A stretch of 64,000 bases of DNA from positions 3,109,937 through 3,173,936 of the forward strand of contig NC_066856.1 of NCBI RefSeq assembly GCF_001640805.2, written 5' to 3'. Below, one piece after another: positions 12,501-25,500 of the stretch. A program made the position numbers and the translations under genes. This stretch comes from Lates calcarifer. Lineage: Eukaryota; Chordata; Actinopteri; Centropomidae. The stretch's first letter is position 1. Every line of letters begins with the position of its first letter. Below the pieces are notes generated by a model. That model saw only the letters and a list, made by a program, of their open reading frames with translations, was not told the origin of the DNA and did not search any database.

Positions 12501-15500
12501 GAACCACAAACAAGTACACACACTTTAGCCTATTTTGGTTCTGTTTGCTCCAAGTGTGTTGAATTATTCACAGGGCTGCCGTAAGGGGAATAGGCATAGT
12601 AAGACTAGGCAGGGGCCATGCATGGAAAACCCTCATAAATAAAACAACATTTGACAAATAAGCTTGACGTCAGTCAAGTGAACCCACCACCTCGCTTTGT
12701 AAGGCTATAGGCTTCAATGTCTACTGACAACTGGTTACAAGCTGTTACATACACAATGCCTCCACCTGATTCTGCAACTGATTGTGCAACTATTCCTTTC
12801 AAGCAATGTTTTAGCTTGAAACAACATACTTACAGAACCATACGAGCATCTCATTTGCAAGCTTATGAAGAAGCATTTGAATACAGTATTCCCACAGCAA
12901 TAGTTTGCAGTACAAGTTCCTGTTAGCCCAAGGCGTTAAATGCAAACAAGTTAGGCTACAGATGTAGCTGAATAAGAAGGCAGCTGTTCTTTGCAACTGA
13001 AGCTTTGCACTCCTTAATAGCAAATGTCTTAAAAAAGGAATGAAAGAGTGTCCTATAACAAACACCACGTTGTCAGACCTCTCACGTCTAGACCTATATA
13101 CAGTAACACATTATAGTTTAACCTTCTCCCTGAGGGTTTGGGGTCTGACTTGTTTTCCCACATCTAGTATGTTTATTAATGCCACTGCCATTCACTCAGT
13201 CTCTCTGCTTTCTCCATCAAAAGATGGGCCGCAGTGAGTCAAGAGGGCAGCATGCCTGCGTGGTGAGCGCAGCGTTTTATGTACACGAGCTGGAATATAA
13301 CGCAGCCAGTGTCGGTGTCTGATGCCTGGCATCTGCTGGGTGGGCTCATTCCAGTGCAGCACTGCAGAGGCTTAGGTGGTGCTGAGGGAAACCCTACACC
13401 TCTGTAAGGCAGGCAGGGGCAAAACAACACAGCATCACTACTGGTGATGCTCATCAACTGTGGCCCTGCCAGAGACCCTGCCAAGTACATCATTTTAATC
13501 TCTCTGTCTGGGATCAGCAGTGCAGCACGAGGCTCACAAGTCCATTGTGGACTCGCAAAAGAGATTAGTGATACTGCGGAGTAAGATGGTGATTATGCAT
13601 GGATAGAAGGATGGATAAATACATGGCTGAATGGAATGAGGGACAAATATGTGGTGTAATGAGTAACAGAATGAATGAAAGAACAGTTAGATGAATGGGT
13701 GGAAAGATAGATGTGTCAGTGGGCTTAAGGATGGTTGGATGGATGTATAGATGAATGTCCTACCCTCTGCATATACTGCTCAGTTCACCACAACTATAAC
13801 TATGAGCTCTTCAGTTCGTGATAAGCCAAGGCAGACTGATTCAAAGACGATCTTTTCCAATGACAGTAGATTTGCTCTTGTAGTTCCTGATGGTTTGCTT
13901 TCATAATCTTATCACTTTCTAGCTCTCAATTTCACAAAAAAACTACACAAATATAATCATGGAAAAAGCTTTAAGACCTCAGACAAAAATACAGTAAGCA
14001 ATACAAAAATATTTTGATAAGCCTTCAGACTTTATAACTGGATTAAGCTACTGCAACAACATACTTGTATTCATATTTCATATGTTGCCAAGTTTAGCAG
14101 CAGCTGGTAGTAAAGTGGGTTCACCTCAATATGTCAGAAGGAAGCGCTCAGAGACCTGAGCTCAGAAACTGCTCAACGCCTGATGAAGAGGCAGTGAACT
14201 CATGACAAGCTAATGCTGTTGAAACAGAATCAGTATTAAGTGAGGCCAAAGCAATCTGGCATCCTCTCTCTATATTCTCTAGCTGCTTAGTCTTTTGCTT
14301 CACTTCAGTACTAGAATGACTGCATTCCTTTATCCTTTCTTGACTTGCTGATATACTATTACTGCACAAATGAACTGCTTTGCAATTAAAAGAATAGGAA
14401 TTTTATTTTTGTAAACAGTCAAAAGGCAATTTCAATGACAAGAACATTTACTTATTGCTTATTCTTGTATGAAACCCAAAATACTTGCTCCATTTTGACT
14501 GAAATTCTGGTTTCTCCTCAGACAAGGCAATTTCCTGAGATTCTAAGTTAGCTGATAGTGATCCAAACTAATGCTTGGATTAAGAGTCTTAAACCACTGT
14601 ATCCTACCCTCCTTTAAGCTCCAAGAAAATAGCCTTGCTGCTGACGAGCAGTTATGGAAGCCAACTCTCGGCTTTGTCTCTGGCTATAGACAGCACAATG
14701 GCCTGCTGACAGGTCTCTCATCAACGCAAGCCAGGCCGCTGCAATGACAGGAAGCGTTTGTCTCAATCAGCAGGTTGCTCAGTTTCATTCTGGGAGTTGA
14801 GCCCTGCACACATAGCATTCTTGGTTCCCACACCTCCCTCCCCCGACTCGGTGACCCTCCACGCCAGGAACAAAACCCTGGGAATGTGAGCTATGCAGAG
14901 CTGCAGCTCGGAGACACCTGTTCAGACAACCAACACAAGACAAAGCCTCCTACGCTGTGCCTTGTGTGAGCCACTGCATCCCACCCCACCTTTATCTCAG
15001 CTGCCTTCATATACACACACTTGAGCACTATGTGCATTAAAGTCAAAAAACAGGCATCTGTTTAAGTCTGGCCATGAATACTTTCAGGAGGCAAACTTTA
15101 ACAGCTGTTAACACCTTGTATGTTACCTTCAATCACCAGTGAAGAATCTGTTCATCAAGAGCATAATGAAGCTATCAGACCTGTCATGATGCTATACTAC
15201 TAACCTCATAAACATCTAAACTAGAGATTATAAGACCAAAACACTTATAATCAAAGTCTCCTGAGAGACTCTCCCTGCCCAGTTGGAATTCAGACTAAAG
15301 GCCTCCACCTTTTTCTAGGCAAGATTTAAAAGAAGAACTAGGCTATTCCCACTGAAAGCAAAGGAGCTGGCCAAAACTGCAGACAAACCACTGAGGTTTC
15401 AGAGTTTACACAGAGAAATGTCGGCTCTCTGGAGATCCCCCTCGGTGGCATTCAAATACAAGGAAAGAAGGTCATCTCTTACTGTCTCTCTTTTTCTCAC

Positions 15501-16951
15501 AGTCAGAGTACAATGTTGGAGACAGGACCAAAAAGAAACAAGGTCAATGAATGATGGTACATTATGTGGATGTTTTACCTGGCAAGCAAGCAATGAGATT
15601 TCAAAATGATGATGATATTTGCAAAAATACACAACAGATCTCAATTAAATGTTTTAAATGTGCAGTATAACACTGAAATGCAGCTTTGTAGTGTCTTGGT
15701 TGATCAATTTATTCACAACTGAATTAACTTTTTTCTCAAGCCCCACACTTCCTTTGCTAAATGATGGCCATGTGTGCATGCAATAAGTATGCAGACTGTA
15801 ACTGTTATGAGGAACAAATGACTCAGTGGAATGCAAAATAATAGCATTTCCATTTTCAAGAAATCGTTACTGACATCTTGGGTCTGAATTTTTACCTCAT
15901 AAAGAAACTGATGATATTGTGGCTTCTTAGAAGAGGGCTGTTAGGCAATTACATGTTAAAGTAAAGATATATAAGGGCCGAACGTATCATGTGACAAGGC
16001 CTCTTTCATATCATGGCAGAGCAATAATGGTTAATGAAGAACATTTGGAGAACAAAAACACATGGTGTCCCGCATCATGATAATATCCAAATTCAAAGAA
16101 TGCAAAACAAGTGGCTGAGTTGGGATGTGATGGAAGCTGGCCAAGTGCTGAGTCTCCCGGTGGGCTGCCAGCTCAGAGGCTTGGCGCTGTCAGCCAGTGA
16201 CAAGCTCCGTGTCACCACACTTGACTTTGCAGGGCACAAGGGCTCTGTATTCCCTCTGGACCAACTACACAGCGCACTGTACTTCCTGGAGAGTAGGAAC
16301 CTCTGCGTTTAGGGCGTGGGTGTGGGTGTATTGTGGAAGCTGAGGTTTGTGTCACGAGGAAATTTTGTCATAATGGTTTGCACGCATGTTAGCATACCTA
16401 GACTATCATTTCATTTTGTTTACAAGTGTAAGCCAGGCGGTCACTGGAAGTTGCACTGTGGCTTTTGTACTTATTACTACAAAAGCTTATCATTGTAATT
16501 ACAAAACATTATATTAGTTCTACACTAAGCTGCTTTCACTTTCCCAGGCAAATATTCCTCAATACAAGACGCCAGGTGAAATTTCATTGAAACTAATAGC
16601 GCTACACAGTCATTAAAGTGCATTACTAGACATGTGGGTGTACATTAAGTTTTAGGGAGAGCGAAGAGGTGGTGTTCCTATTGAGTAAAAAAAATATTTT
16701 GACATGAAAAGAAATGGTTAATCTGTCAATTGGTTACTTTTATATCATGGACCTAAGCACGGTGATAGGGTAACGTTACTTCATTTACAACTCAGTATAA
16801 CACACGCCGTATTGTAGCTATATCCTCTGTATTCGCCGTGAAAGTATGCAAACACAAGATTTTCGATCATGTTCATTTCACCGGAGCTGCGTTTTTGATT
16901 GCATTGTGAAGATAAGTTCTTAGCTTGACACAATATGTTGGTGGTACTCAC
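9561..16951. other. Intergenic or intronic, no gene seen
   Basis: Mostly AT-rich. GC-richer islands at about 13.24-13.56, 14.64-14.98 and 16.03-16.32 kb look more constrained than their surroundings. The last contains an ATG-initiated open frame of 92 codons (16034-16312) with no recognised family. Confidence 0.5.
13595..13760 (+). repeat. Degenerate GGAT/GATGAAT tetranucleotide tract
   Basis: Many imperfect copies of GGAT, GATA and GAATGAAT-type words, an old decayed microsatellite. Confidence 0.7.
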
Positions 16952-17400
16952 TTTGCATCGGAGATCGGAGTTGAATGGTTTCTTGCTGGTCACGGTGTAC
17001 TCCAACGGTTCTTTCGAGAACAAAACTTTTCGGCTATTTTATTTTCCTCTTTAAAACCCGTGATTTTCTCCTTGTAAGCTTCCTTAACTCATCCCCGCTC
17101 CCTGTTCCTATCTCCTGGACACAACCTTTCAAAATGTTACGCCTCGGCTTTGCCACAACACAGATAAAGTGGTGAGTCGAGGCGCTGACTTGGAAACGGT
17201 TTGTTTATTTAGACACAACGTTAGCGTGTGGATATGTGACAGCACAATGCTGTTCTGAGATCTGTGCTGGACGGGGCTTTCACCGCAGAGGCCACCCAAT
17301 CTGTTCTTTCATTGGCCAATGTCCTAGTAAGGAGTGGTCAGCCATACAATTTTGGATTTTTATTGGCTGTTGGCGTTGTCAATCATCAGCCTACGCCTTC
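16952..17400 (-). promoter_or_regulatory. Promoter-like region with possible divergent first exon
   Basis: CCAAT boxes occur at 17296-17300, 17311-17320 (ATTGGCCAAT) and 17362-17366 (ATTGG). On the minus strand a good donor (CGATGCAAA/GTGAGT) closes a possible exon at 16952; it has no in-frame ATG, so it would be 5' UTR. By human gene order (MPP7 divergent from WAC) this could be a non-coding first exon of mpp7, but no mpp7 coding exon was found to confirm it. Confidence 0.35.
17134..17171 (+). CDS. Possible short first coding exon, unknown gene
   Basis: ATG at 17134 (context AAAATGT) opens MLRLGFATTQIK and reaches a strong donor TG/GTGAGT at 17172. The N-terminus looks like a mitochondrial leader, but no continuation exon is recognised. 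It overlaps the minus-strand exon candidate, so at most one may be real. Confidence 0.15.
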
Positions 17401-17804
17401 ACCGTAAATTCAGCCATCTGCCAACAGGAGATAACAAAACAACGACACTGTCACAGCATCATTCTTCATGTCAATAAACATAAATATCCAGAAGAAATTA
17501 CAATTCATAAAACAACTATCGAAGATAATGATTTGCCTTCCTTTGCTTTTAGTTAGGCCAGTTAATTAAAACATCAATTAGCTCTGATTCAAATTAATTA
17601 AATGTATTAATTTTATACTTGTTTTGGGCCAAACAGCCCCTAATTTCAAGCACTTACTTAGAGTATCTGTCAGGCTTTAGCCCCCACCACCACCACTTGT
17701 AAATTCTCCATATATTATAACAAATATCCCAAATAGTTGGAATAAAGTTAGCTTTAACTTTAAATTCTTTTTAGAAGTAAATTCTGTCTTTATTTAGAAG
17801 TGGC

Positions 17805-17857
17805 CACGTGATGCGTAGTACTAGATATAAAAGTGGTTTGATACCTCCCCCTACAGG
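17805..17857 (+). promoter_or_regulatory. TATA box with E-box upstream
   Basis: CACGTG at 17805-17810 is followed by TATAAAA at 17826-17832, the spacing expected for a focused promoter starting near 17857. No transcript is assignable. Confidence 0.3.
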
Positions 17858-18068
17858 TCATTTTAACTCAGAGCGCAACAAGTGGCTAAGGACCAGAGAC
17901 GGCAGAGTGCGAATTGATTTTACCTAAATTAATAAATAAAAATGTTGATGATAAACAAGTGTTTCTTTACAGTCACAGTCAAGAGTGTGTAATCCTACTG
18001 ACCACTGACTATGAGAAATCATGCACCCATGGATTCTGAAAGACTCTTGCATTATTGTGAAAATCACA

Positions 18069-18101
<33 letters not shown>
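18069..18101 (+). repeat. (TAA)n microsatellite
   Basis: About 11 tandem TAA units. Confidence 0.95.
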
Positions 18102-18102
<1 letters not shown>

Positions 18103-18724
18103 CTGTGTATCTGTCTGCCTGTGTGTGAGCAAGTTCCAGAGATGTGCTAACAATAGAAGCATCCCCTTTCGTGCCCCCTTGTCCCCACATTAAAGTGTGT
18201 TGTGAGCCAAAACGCTGAACTGCAGCTTCTTTTGTCCTCAGCCTGGGATATGATGTGGGACATATTGTCTGGGAACAATAGAGCTCAGCAGCTCTGTTCT
18301 GACAGATACTCACTCTGAACCACTGATACAGCCTTTTCAAAGCCACAAAATGTGAAGAGGCTGCTTTGCATGCACAGTGTTTCATTTCATACACCAAAGT
18401 GTAGACTTGTAAATGATCATTTTATTACTAGATAATACGTGGCACTCTTTATTGATTCTTCTAGGATATATGTATATCTATTATGTGTATACTATCCCTC
18501 TATCTTCTCTAACTGCTCTTTTGTAATACGTAATGGCATGTGCAGAACCTTTTTTATTTCCGCTACAGACAGTGAATAGTACAATTTAAAAACTAAAACA
18601 GGCTGAGACAATTTAGCCTCTTTGTCGTGTACAGTCAATGTGAGTAGACACTGTGCTCTTTAAAAAAATCATTAAAATCATTAATGATCTGTAGGTAAAT
18701 GTTGCCTGCGATATCGAAGTATAA

Positions 18725-18738
18725 CCACTAGATGGCAG
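18725..18738 (+). promoter_or_regulatory. CTCF-like motif upstream of wac
   Basis: CCACTAGATGGCAG fits the CTCF core consensus CCASYAGRKGGCRS at every position. It lies about 0.8 kb before the wac start codon. Binding is inferred only. Confidence 0.5.
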
Positions 18739-18985
18739 AAGAGAACAAGCCACTGCCTGCTGTGGGCCTGTTAAATATTATAATGTCTGCAGCGCTTGGT
18801 TGTCAGTGGACGGCCTGTTTAATGATATCTAACAGTCAAAAATGCATTGGGAGTTAAAGAAGGGCGGTTTTATTCAGCGCAACAGCGCAATTAAACGTGT
18901 TTACAAGTTTTTGAGACTGTTCGAGTCCAGTCAGTGTGTCCCGGATGTTGCCATCGGAAGGGGGAGGTAGAGAATGGTTGCAGTG

Positions 18986-19324
18986 AAGGTTGCCAGGTCT
19001 GTACACTACCTTCATTTGCCAATCGTATTTTATGGCTATTCTTGCTTCTAAGTACTTGATTTCTACGACTTACTATAGGCAAAATCCTAATCTTGACATC
19101 TAAGACTGCCATTTAATGATTTGGATACGATATTCTTTTAATTTGTTGTGTTACACATTCAGTGTGTGTTTATAAAAGTAATAAGGCTATAAATACATAA
19201 ATGTGTACAAGCAACATCATCACATGTTGTTGTTAGTAATATGATTAGATGACAATTTCCTTAGGTACCATTGGCTTTATGTGGGGTTTCTCATACTGGT
19301 GTATGCCTGACATCTGGCAACCCT
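18986..19324. mobile_element. Probable MITE with imperfect terminal inverted repeats
   Basis: The left end (GGTTGCCAGGTCTGTACAC near 18986) and right end (CTGGCAACCCT near 19314, with TGGTGTATGCC inside it) are imperfect inverted repeats of about 25-28 bp enclosing roughly 340 bp with no coding capacity. The size and TIR structure suggest a non-autonomous DNA transposon. The target-site duplication is unclear, so the superfamily is not assigned. Confidence 0.5.
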
Positions 19325-19555
19325 GCGCGCAGCTCCACCGCTACGTTTTCTAGGCAGATAGAGACGCTGCTGTGTGTGTCTGAGTGGGAGATGGACTGAG
19401 TGAGGGCGCTCTTTCGACCAGTGCTGCCGATAGCATTGAAATACCCATAAGCTAGGTTGAAATAATTGACGATTTCAGGTCGCTGAATCAACAAGAAAAT
19501 ACAGTACCATTATCAGTCTTTCACATCCCACTCCAAACACACTAACACGGCATTG
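19325..19555 (+). promoter_or_regulatory. wac: wac proximal promoter / 5' UTR region
   Basis: CpG-containing stretch (GCGCGC at the left, several CG dinucleotides after) immediately before the wac start codon. No TATA box is visible, as is usual for a broadly expressed gene. The nearest ATTGG (inverted CCAAT) is at 19270-19274, inside the right arm of the neighbouring MITE. The transcription start is not determined. Confidence 0.5.
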
Positions 19556-19596
19556 ATGGTAATGTATGCAAGGAAACAACCGAGACTCGGCGATGG
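19556..19596 (+). CDS. wac: wac coding exon 1
   Basis: Encodes the conserved N-terminus [14 protein letters not shown]. It ends in phase 2 at a GG/GTAAAC donor. A second in-frame Met lies at codon 3. The 5' UTR lies upstream and its cap site is not visible. Confidence 0.93.
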
Positions 19597-22500
19597 GTAA
19601 ACATCTTTTTAACGTTACTTATTCAGATTTTCCTTTTCCTCGTAGCTACGCTTTGACAATCCGCCATTTTTACTGAAACCAAAATAAGTGTCTGGAAACT
19701 TGTACATTAAGCTGTTGCAGCACTTCCAACTATTTCTCAACACGGGTATTTGAAGTTTGTTATTCACCACTCTTTTCTTTATATTTGCAGGTGCGACCGA
19801 AGAGATTCTCAGCCCTATCAGGTACTTGTTCGCTAACCCTAGCCTGCTAGCTTGCTAGCAGCAAATAAGATTAAAATGGACACTCTAGTTCAGGCTTCTG
19901 GAGAGCACAACAGGCCCCAGTCAGTGCGGAAAATAACGTGAAAAGTAAATGGTTTTGTTTGAAATTGCAAACTGAGAGCTGCAAATATTTCCTAACGTAA
20001 ATGTTTTCAGTTAAAGACAACATAGACTGAATATGTTCGTCGAATTCAGCGGTTTTGGAAAAGGTACAGGCGAGTTTTATTGCAGCTCAAAGCTAATGGT
20101 AGCCTGTTACTGTTAGCTTGCTTGCTAGCCAGTCCGATTAGGGCCTGACCGCAATCTGTCATTTTAAGGATATAGATAGCTAAGCTGTTGAAACATCAAA
20201 GTAGTCGAAATGTTTATTGCAAACAAATGTACAAACTTAAAGCCCAAATACAGTGAATAAGCAATACAGTTGACTAGCATTTGTTTGTTTGTAAAAATGA
20301 TCTGTGTACTTCGTCATAATCAGAAATTATAGATGTGTTATTATATGTAATTACATTGTTATTAAATTATGGAATACTAAACAGCCATTCTAGCATAGCT
20401 AAAATGGTTAATAATGTTGCATTAGAACGAATTGACAAATCAATCTACTGTTTTCAAATCATTAATAATTAGCTGCAGGAATGGTGATTAGCCCTGCAAA
20501 TTAGTACCTGCAATAATCAAACTTTGATGCATTATGTACTTTGACATTGCAGTTCTTTGAACAACCAAACATGGCATCAAACAAAGGTTAAAACTGGTTT
20601 GAGAGACCTCCTGGTGATGATTGTATCATTGTACACTCAAGATACTAGATTCTAGTGAGGTGGGATTTGTGTGTGTGTGTGCCTGCCTACAGACTCTCAA
20701 ATACTCATCCAAGAGCCATCCAGGTGGGGACCACCGACATGAAAAGATGCGAGACTCCTCAGATGTCACTCCTCCCTGTAAAATGCTCCGGAGGTCTGAC
20801 AGCCCTGAAAACAAACACATCGACAGCACAGGGCACAGCAGAGCAAAGGCTGTCCACACACACCGGGCCAGGGACAGGGACGGAGGTGAGACACAGTGGT
20901 TACTGAGAATAAATTTATTTAGATTCAAAATAAAGTGCTTACTTTAATGGATACAGATGGTGCAGTCCTATTAGCATATAAGCAACAGGAGGTGTTGTTC
21001 TTTCCTACCAGTGTATTCTCATTTATCTGTAGCATTACGCTTCAACACTAAAACTCTGCATCAGTGTAATTTATTATTTCTTTTACCTTTGGGCATAAGT
21101 AGAATTTCCTTTACACATATACATTTTATGAAGTAGTAGGTATTCCAGCTGTCATAGTTTTGGATCAAATAAGTTAACGCTAAAATTAATGAACTGATTA
21201 ACTTTTGTAGCATTCAGCCATATTTGTATTTTATCAGTAAGCATTTTTGTTAACCTGTTGAGTAAACCTGAGCTGTCAGCAGCAGTCATTGTGGATTCTA
21301 TAATAATAACCACAAGCTTAGATGTTTTGTGAATGTCTCCTGCAGTGATACCAAAAGGAGCACCACATATACTGTCCAAGAATGTAGATGTTGAAGGGAA
21401 ATACCTTGTGAGGGGGAATAAGTGTCTTTTTGCCTCGTACAGGGTTTGTATCTGAATTTGTTCAGTAGCTGGCCAATTTCATGGACAGTATGCCTTAAGT
21501 AAATTCTGTTTTGAGGTTTGACAAAGTGGATCTTTAGTGATTCCTTCACTGCAATTGCATATAGGGCTGATGGTTAGAAATCTTTTTGTACAGTTAAGTT
21601 TTCTAGTTTTTTGTCTATCTTCAAGATAACATAAATATAAGGAAACAAAGTATTGCTCAAAAATGTGATTAATTTGCAGTATAGCAGTTTGGTCCATGCA
21701 TGCCACATAATCGTGGTTAATAAGAAAGCATTTCAATGTGGGGTTTTATATTTGTTTTACTAGAGGGCATTGCGTTGAGTTGCTGGAGTTGACACAATAT
21801 TTTGAGTAGCTGTCTTTTTGAAAGTGATACATTGATGAAACATTTTCAGGACTAATGTTGAACTGCAGAAGACACTGCTCTGTGTGCAGCATCTATGAAA
21901 AAATAAAGTAAGCGTATACTAACAGAGAGGCCTGTTAAAGATGCTGCCAGTGGGGTTGGTTACTTTGCAGATCAAGAGTTGAACTTGAATTTGTGTACAG
22001 ATTTTAAGAGATAAAATTTTGCACTTTATTTTTTTTTTAGATATTTGAGAATGATGTATCTAAGGATTCACACACTGGCACTGGGTGGAAAAAAAAACAA
22101 TTTCAAAATAGGAGCTTTAATCATTTCAGCAGTCTTCTGCTACTATTATGTGCACCCAGTAAACAGTAGACTCTAGCCATTCAAACTTAAACACGTTTTT
22201 TATTTATTTATTTATTTATTTTTTTTGTTTAGACAGCATCAATCTAAGCTTGTAATGTCGGTTTGTGTCATTATGTTGCTGGTCAGGTGGTTATTGTAGA
22301 AGTAGTGATAACTGGTAAAATAAAATGTAGATATTAACGATCTAGATACCAGTGTAGTAAGATCAAATCACACAGAATCTGATCTTTTTTATTCTGATTT
22401 GAGCCACCTCCAGATGAGATACGGGTCTGATTTGTAATGTGTTTGTTTTTTGTTTTTTTTTTTTGCATTGCAACCTCAGTTTGAACAGTCACATTGGAAT

Positions 22501-25500
22501 TCATGTGACTTAAATGTCACTCTAGGCAGTAACCCACTCCTGTTTCCAGTCAATAAAACCCCCTAACCCTTTTTCAGGGGGATGGGTTGCCTGAACTGAG
22601 TGTAATGGCATGAGAATCTTGTGGAGATGTGTTGACAGATGTAGTTAAAAGTAGCCCTTGACGTCCTGAAATTTTGAATGAAATTTGTATCAGTGAGGTC
22701 ATTCACATCACAGTCTCAGCATTCCTGGCTCTGACTCCACCTCCACACACACACCTCCATACAGAAGTAGTACCCATCGCTTTATAAAAAGCCACAATTT
22801 AAAATTTGGCTTTTTTTTCTCCTCGTTTTTCTCCCTGTTATCTACTCATGAGTTTGCTGGCTTCCACACAGCATAAACGCTGACTTCAGTAGCCTCCACA
22901 TTTACTTCTGTATGACAGCATGCTGCATGTGACATCTTTGTTATTGTTCTTCAGAACATGCAAGTCAGTCCAGAACTGTGACCAGTTTACACTGTAATCT
23001 GATATTTACCATATTTAGAGAATAGTTTTAATAACCAAACAAAAACATCTGATCTGAGCAATAAATCTTAAACTGAGCACTAATGTTTGCAGTGTGAACG
23101 TAGCCATAATGACCATAAGTCATTAATGGCTTGGCATTGATGACTGATGATATAACAAGATTCAGTACAGCATACATGGACTTCACTGGGTGATTTTGTC
23201 TTTATATTTAAAAAAAAACATTTAAAAACATTTTACTATAGGACACAATGTCCAGTGATTCAGATAATGTTAATATAAAGACAGATTTATTGTCATCTGC
23301 CGAGAGTTATCTTCTAATTTCTCAGTTGAGCTGAGTCACAAATGTGAAAACAGATGAGTCAGTGATGCAGACCAGTATTCGCATTCTTATTTGCAACCTG
23401 TTAACGTTGCCTTGCAAACATAAATGGGTGTTAGATTTAAAGTAAAAATGATCTGTTCTGTAAATTTAAGCTTCAGTCAATATTTTCATATGACCACTAG
23501 ATCAAATGACTATATAATGTGAAAAGTGTTGCTTGTAGTGATGTACTCACAGAGAATGATCACCCAACTCTGCAGCCCCCCTCAGCTCTACGGGTTGTTT
23601 TTGTGTCTTCAGCTCACTGTTTTGGTTCTCTGGCCCACAGCTTTACTGTTGTGGTTGACTCACCGCTGTCATCAGTCCTGTTTCCAGCCACAGCAGGCAG
23701 CTGTTCTCACCAACCAAGCTCTGATAAACTTAGTGTACACTACTCGCTCAGCACCAAACAGCAGGCAGGCAGGCAGGCAGACAGACAGCAACTATCTAGT
23801 GAGCATAGTATGGCATTTAAAAAGCTATTTCACAGGAATCGATGGAAGACAAAACAGACCTAAAAGGAGAGTGAATATTCAACTTGGAATCATTAGATTG
23901 CGAGAAACACAATTCAGAATTAATGGTTATGTTTCACTGTGTCTGCTAGATATATGAGAAGCAAATTGTTTGCTTATGCTGCTGTAAATGTTTATACTTC
24001 TGTGGTTTCTGATCGATTGTGTTGAGTTTCTGTGTGTACTTCAAACAATTACAACTAGACTTGAGATCATGTTGGAATTGGAGCTAATAAATGTTGAACA
24101 AAACTTATTTTTCTAAAATTACTAAATTATTTTAGTTAACCTCTCCTTGATTTGGTCCATGTTTGTTCAACTCACATTCAGTTCAGTCTAAAAAGAAGGA
24201 ACAGTCAGAAATGTTCGGGAAGAAATGCAATGCTACCAAGTGGATCAATCACAGTTGTTGTACTCTGCGTCACTGTGATGTGTAGTTACATTTCTAGGGT
24301 GGTGCATGTCAGGCTACAGTGCAGGGTAAGCATCTGGCTGAAAGGAAGAGACCTGCTAACTAGCATCTTCAGATGTGTAAGTTGGCACAACGGTCAGCAG
24401 GGGCAAACAACCATGCTGGTTAGGAAGCGTAATTTTCCTCTCCCCATACCAGAGTATTTTAAGAATGCTTGTTGTTGCTTTGCTGGGTTCTGTTTGGGAC
24501 CTTATAGCATTGTGTATTAAGGTAAATCTTTGGGTTTTTAATATATGCCAGAAACTTAACCCTTAAGTGAAGCACGACACACTTCACATCATTTGACATC
24601 CATAGCACACATTATACCTGCCATACCTACTGCAGTAGCTGGATTGGGCTGATCTGGGGAGTGAATGTGAAAAAAAGTTACTGTAATACTTTCTTGACAG
24701 TGTGTATTTTTATGCACATAAGAATGCAGTAGTGTACAGGCAAGCGCATTAAATGGTCTGTTGTAATCTTGGCCATGGTTGAGAATTATATCTGCTTTCC
24801 TCATGTAACTGATTTTTACTTGGAAGCAAGGAAATGTCTACTTTATTACTCACGTTACTAAAGCCGGAGCAACTAATCATCTCTGATGTACCAATGGCAT
24901 CCCAAGCTTATTTGTTAAGGTCAGAGGCTAACTACTTTCTTATCAAATGCCTAATCTGTCTTTGATCTTTAGTATTGGAAAAGAGCAATGTAGAGAGCAT
25001 GCTGCTAGCAGACTGCTCACATTTAGTTGGCCCTGACTGAAGCATTTGCTTGACAAACTCAAGCAGCAGCAGATTATATCAGCTGTAGCTAATTAACTTT
25101 TATTCAATAATAGCTACAGTGAAACTTTTGGCTGCTGTCTGGTTAGTATGCTCTCTGCAAGCATCTGTACTCAGCCAAAGATCAGCTGTTACTGATGAGA
25201 CACATCACTCTTAAACACCACTGCAATTGTGAGTGGAGTGTGTTGTTGTAATTCAGTAAGTCCAGTAATGTGTTGACTCGTTTCTTGCAAGAGCTAGCTA
25301 ATCGCATCACGTTAATGTCAGAATAATCTTCCAGTTAAACGTATATGCATATCCTGCACGCTGGTTTCCTGCATGCTCTACCTTCAGGCGCCACCCCTTG
25401 CCTAAACCAAATCAAATATTTCCAGCTGGGGAGAAGGCATTGCACATGAACCATCTCTGGCCTAGTGCTGTAAGTGTGAATGGGTAGCCCTGGAATATAT

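Larger units (their letters stand above)
17860..18985. other. wac upstream region
   Basis: No gene. Holds the TAA microsatellite and the CTCF-like motif at 18725. Confidence 0.5.

Noticed and set aside
1..16951. mpp7 coding exons on the minus strand
   Set aside because: Expected from human gene order, but no L27, PDZ, SH3 or guanylate-kinase exon text could be read here.
23519..23957. Two overlapping + frames in wac intron 3
   Set aside because: They arise from the GCAG/GACA repeat and its flanks; no homology, and they lie in an intron.
24152..24520. 122-codon + frame in wac intron 3
   Set aside because: No domain recognised and it lies within a confirmed intron; hydrophobic stretches are by chance.
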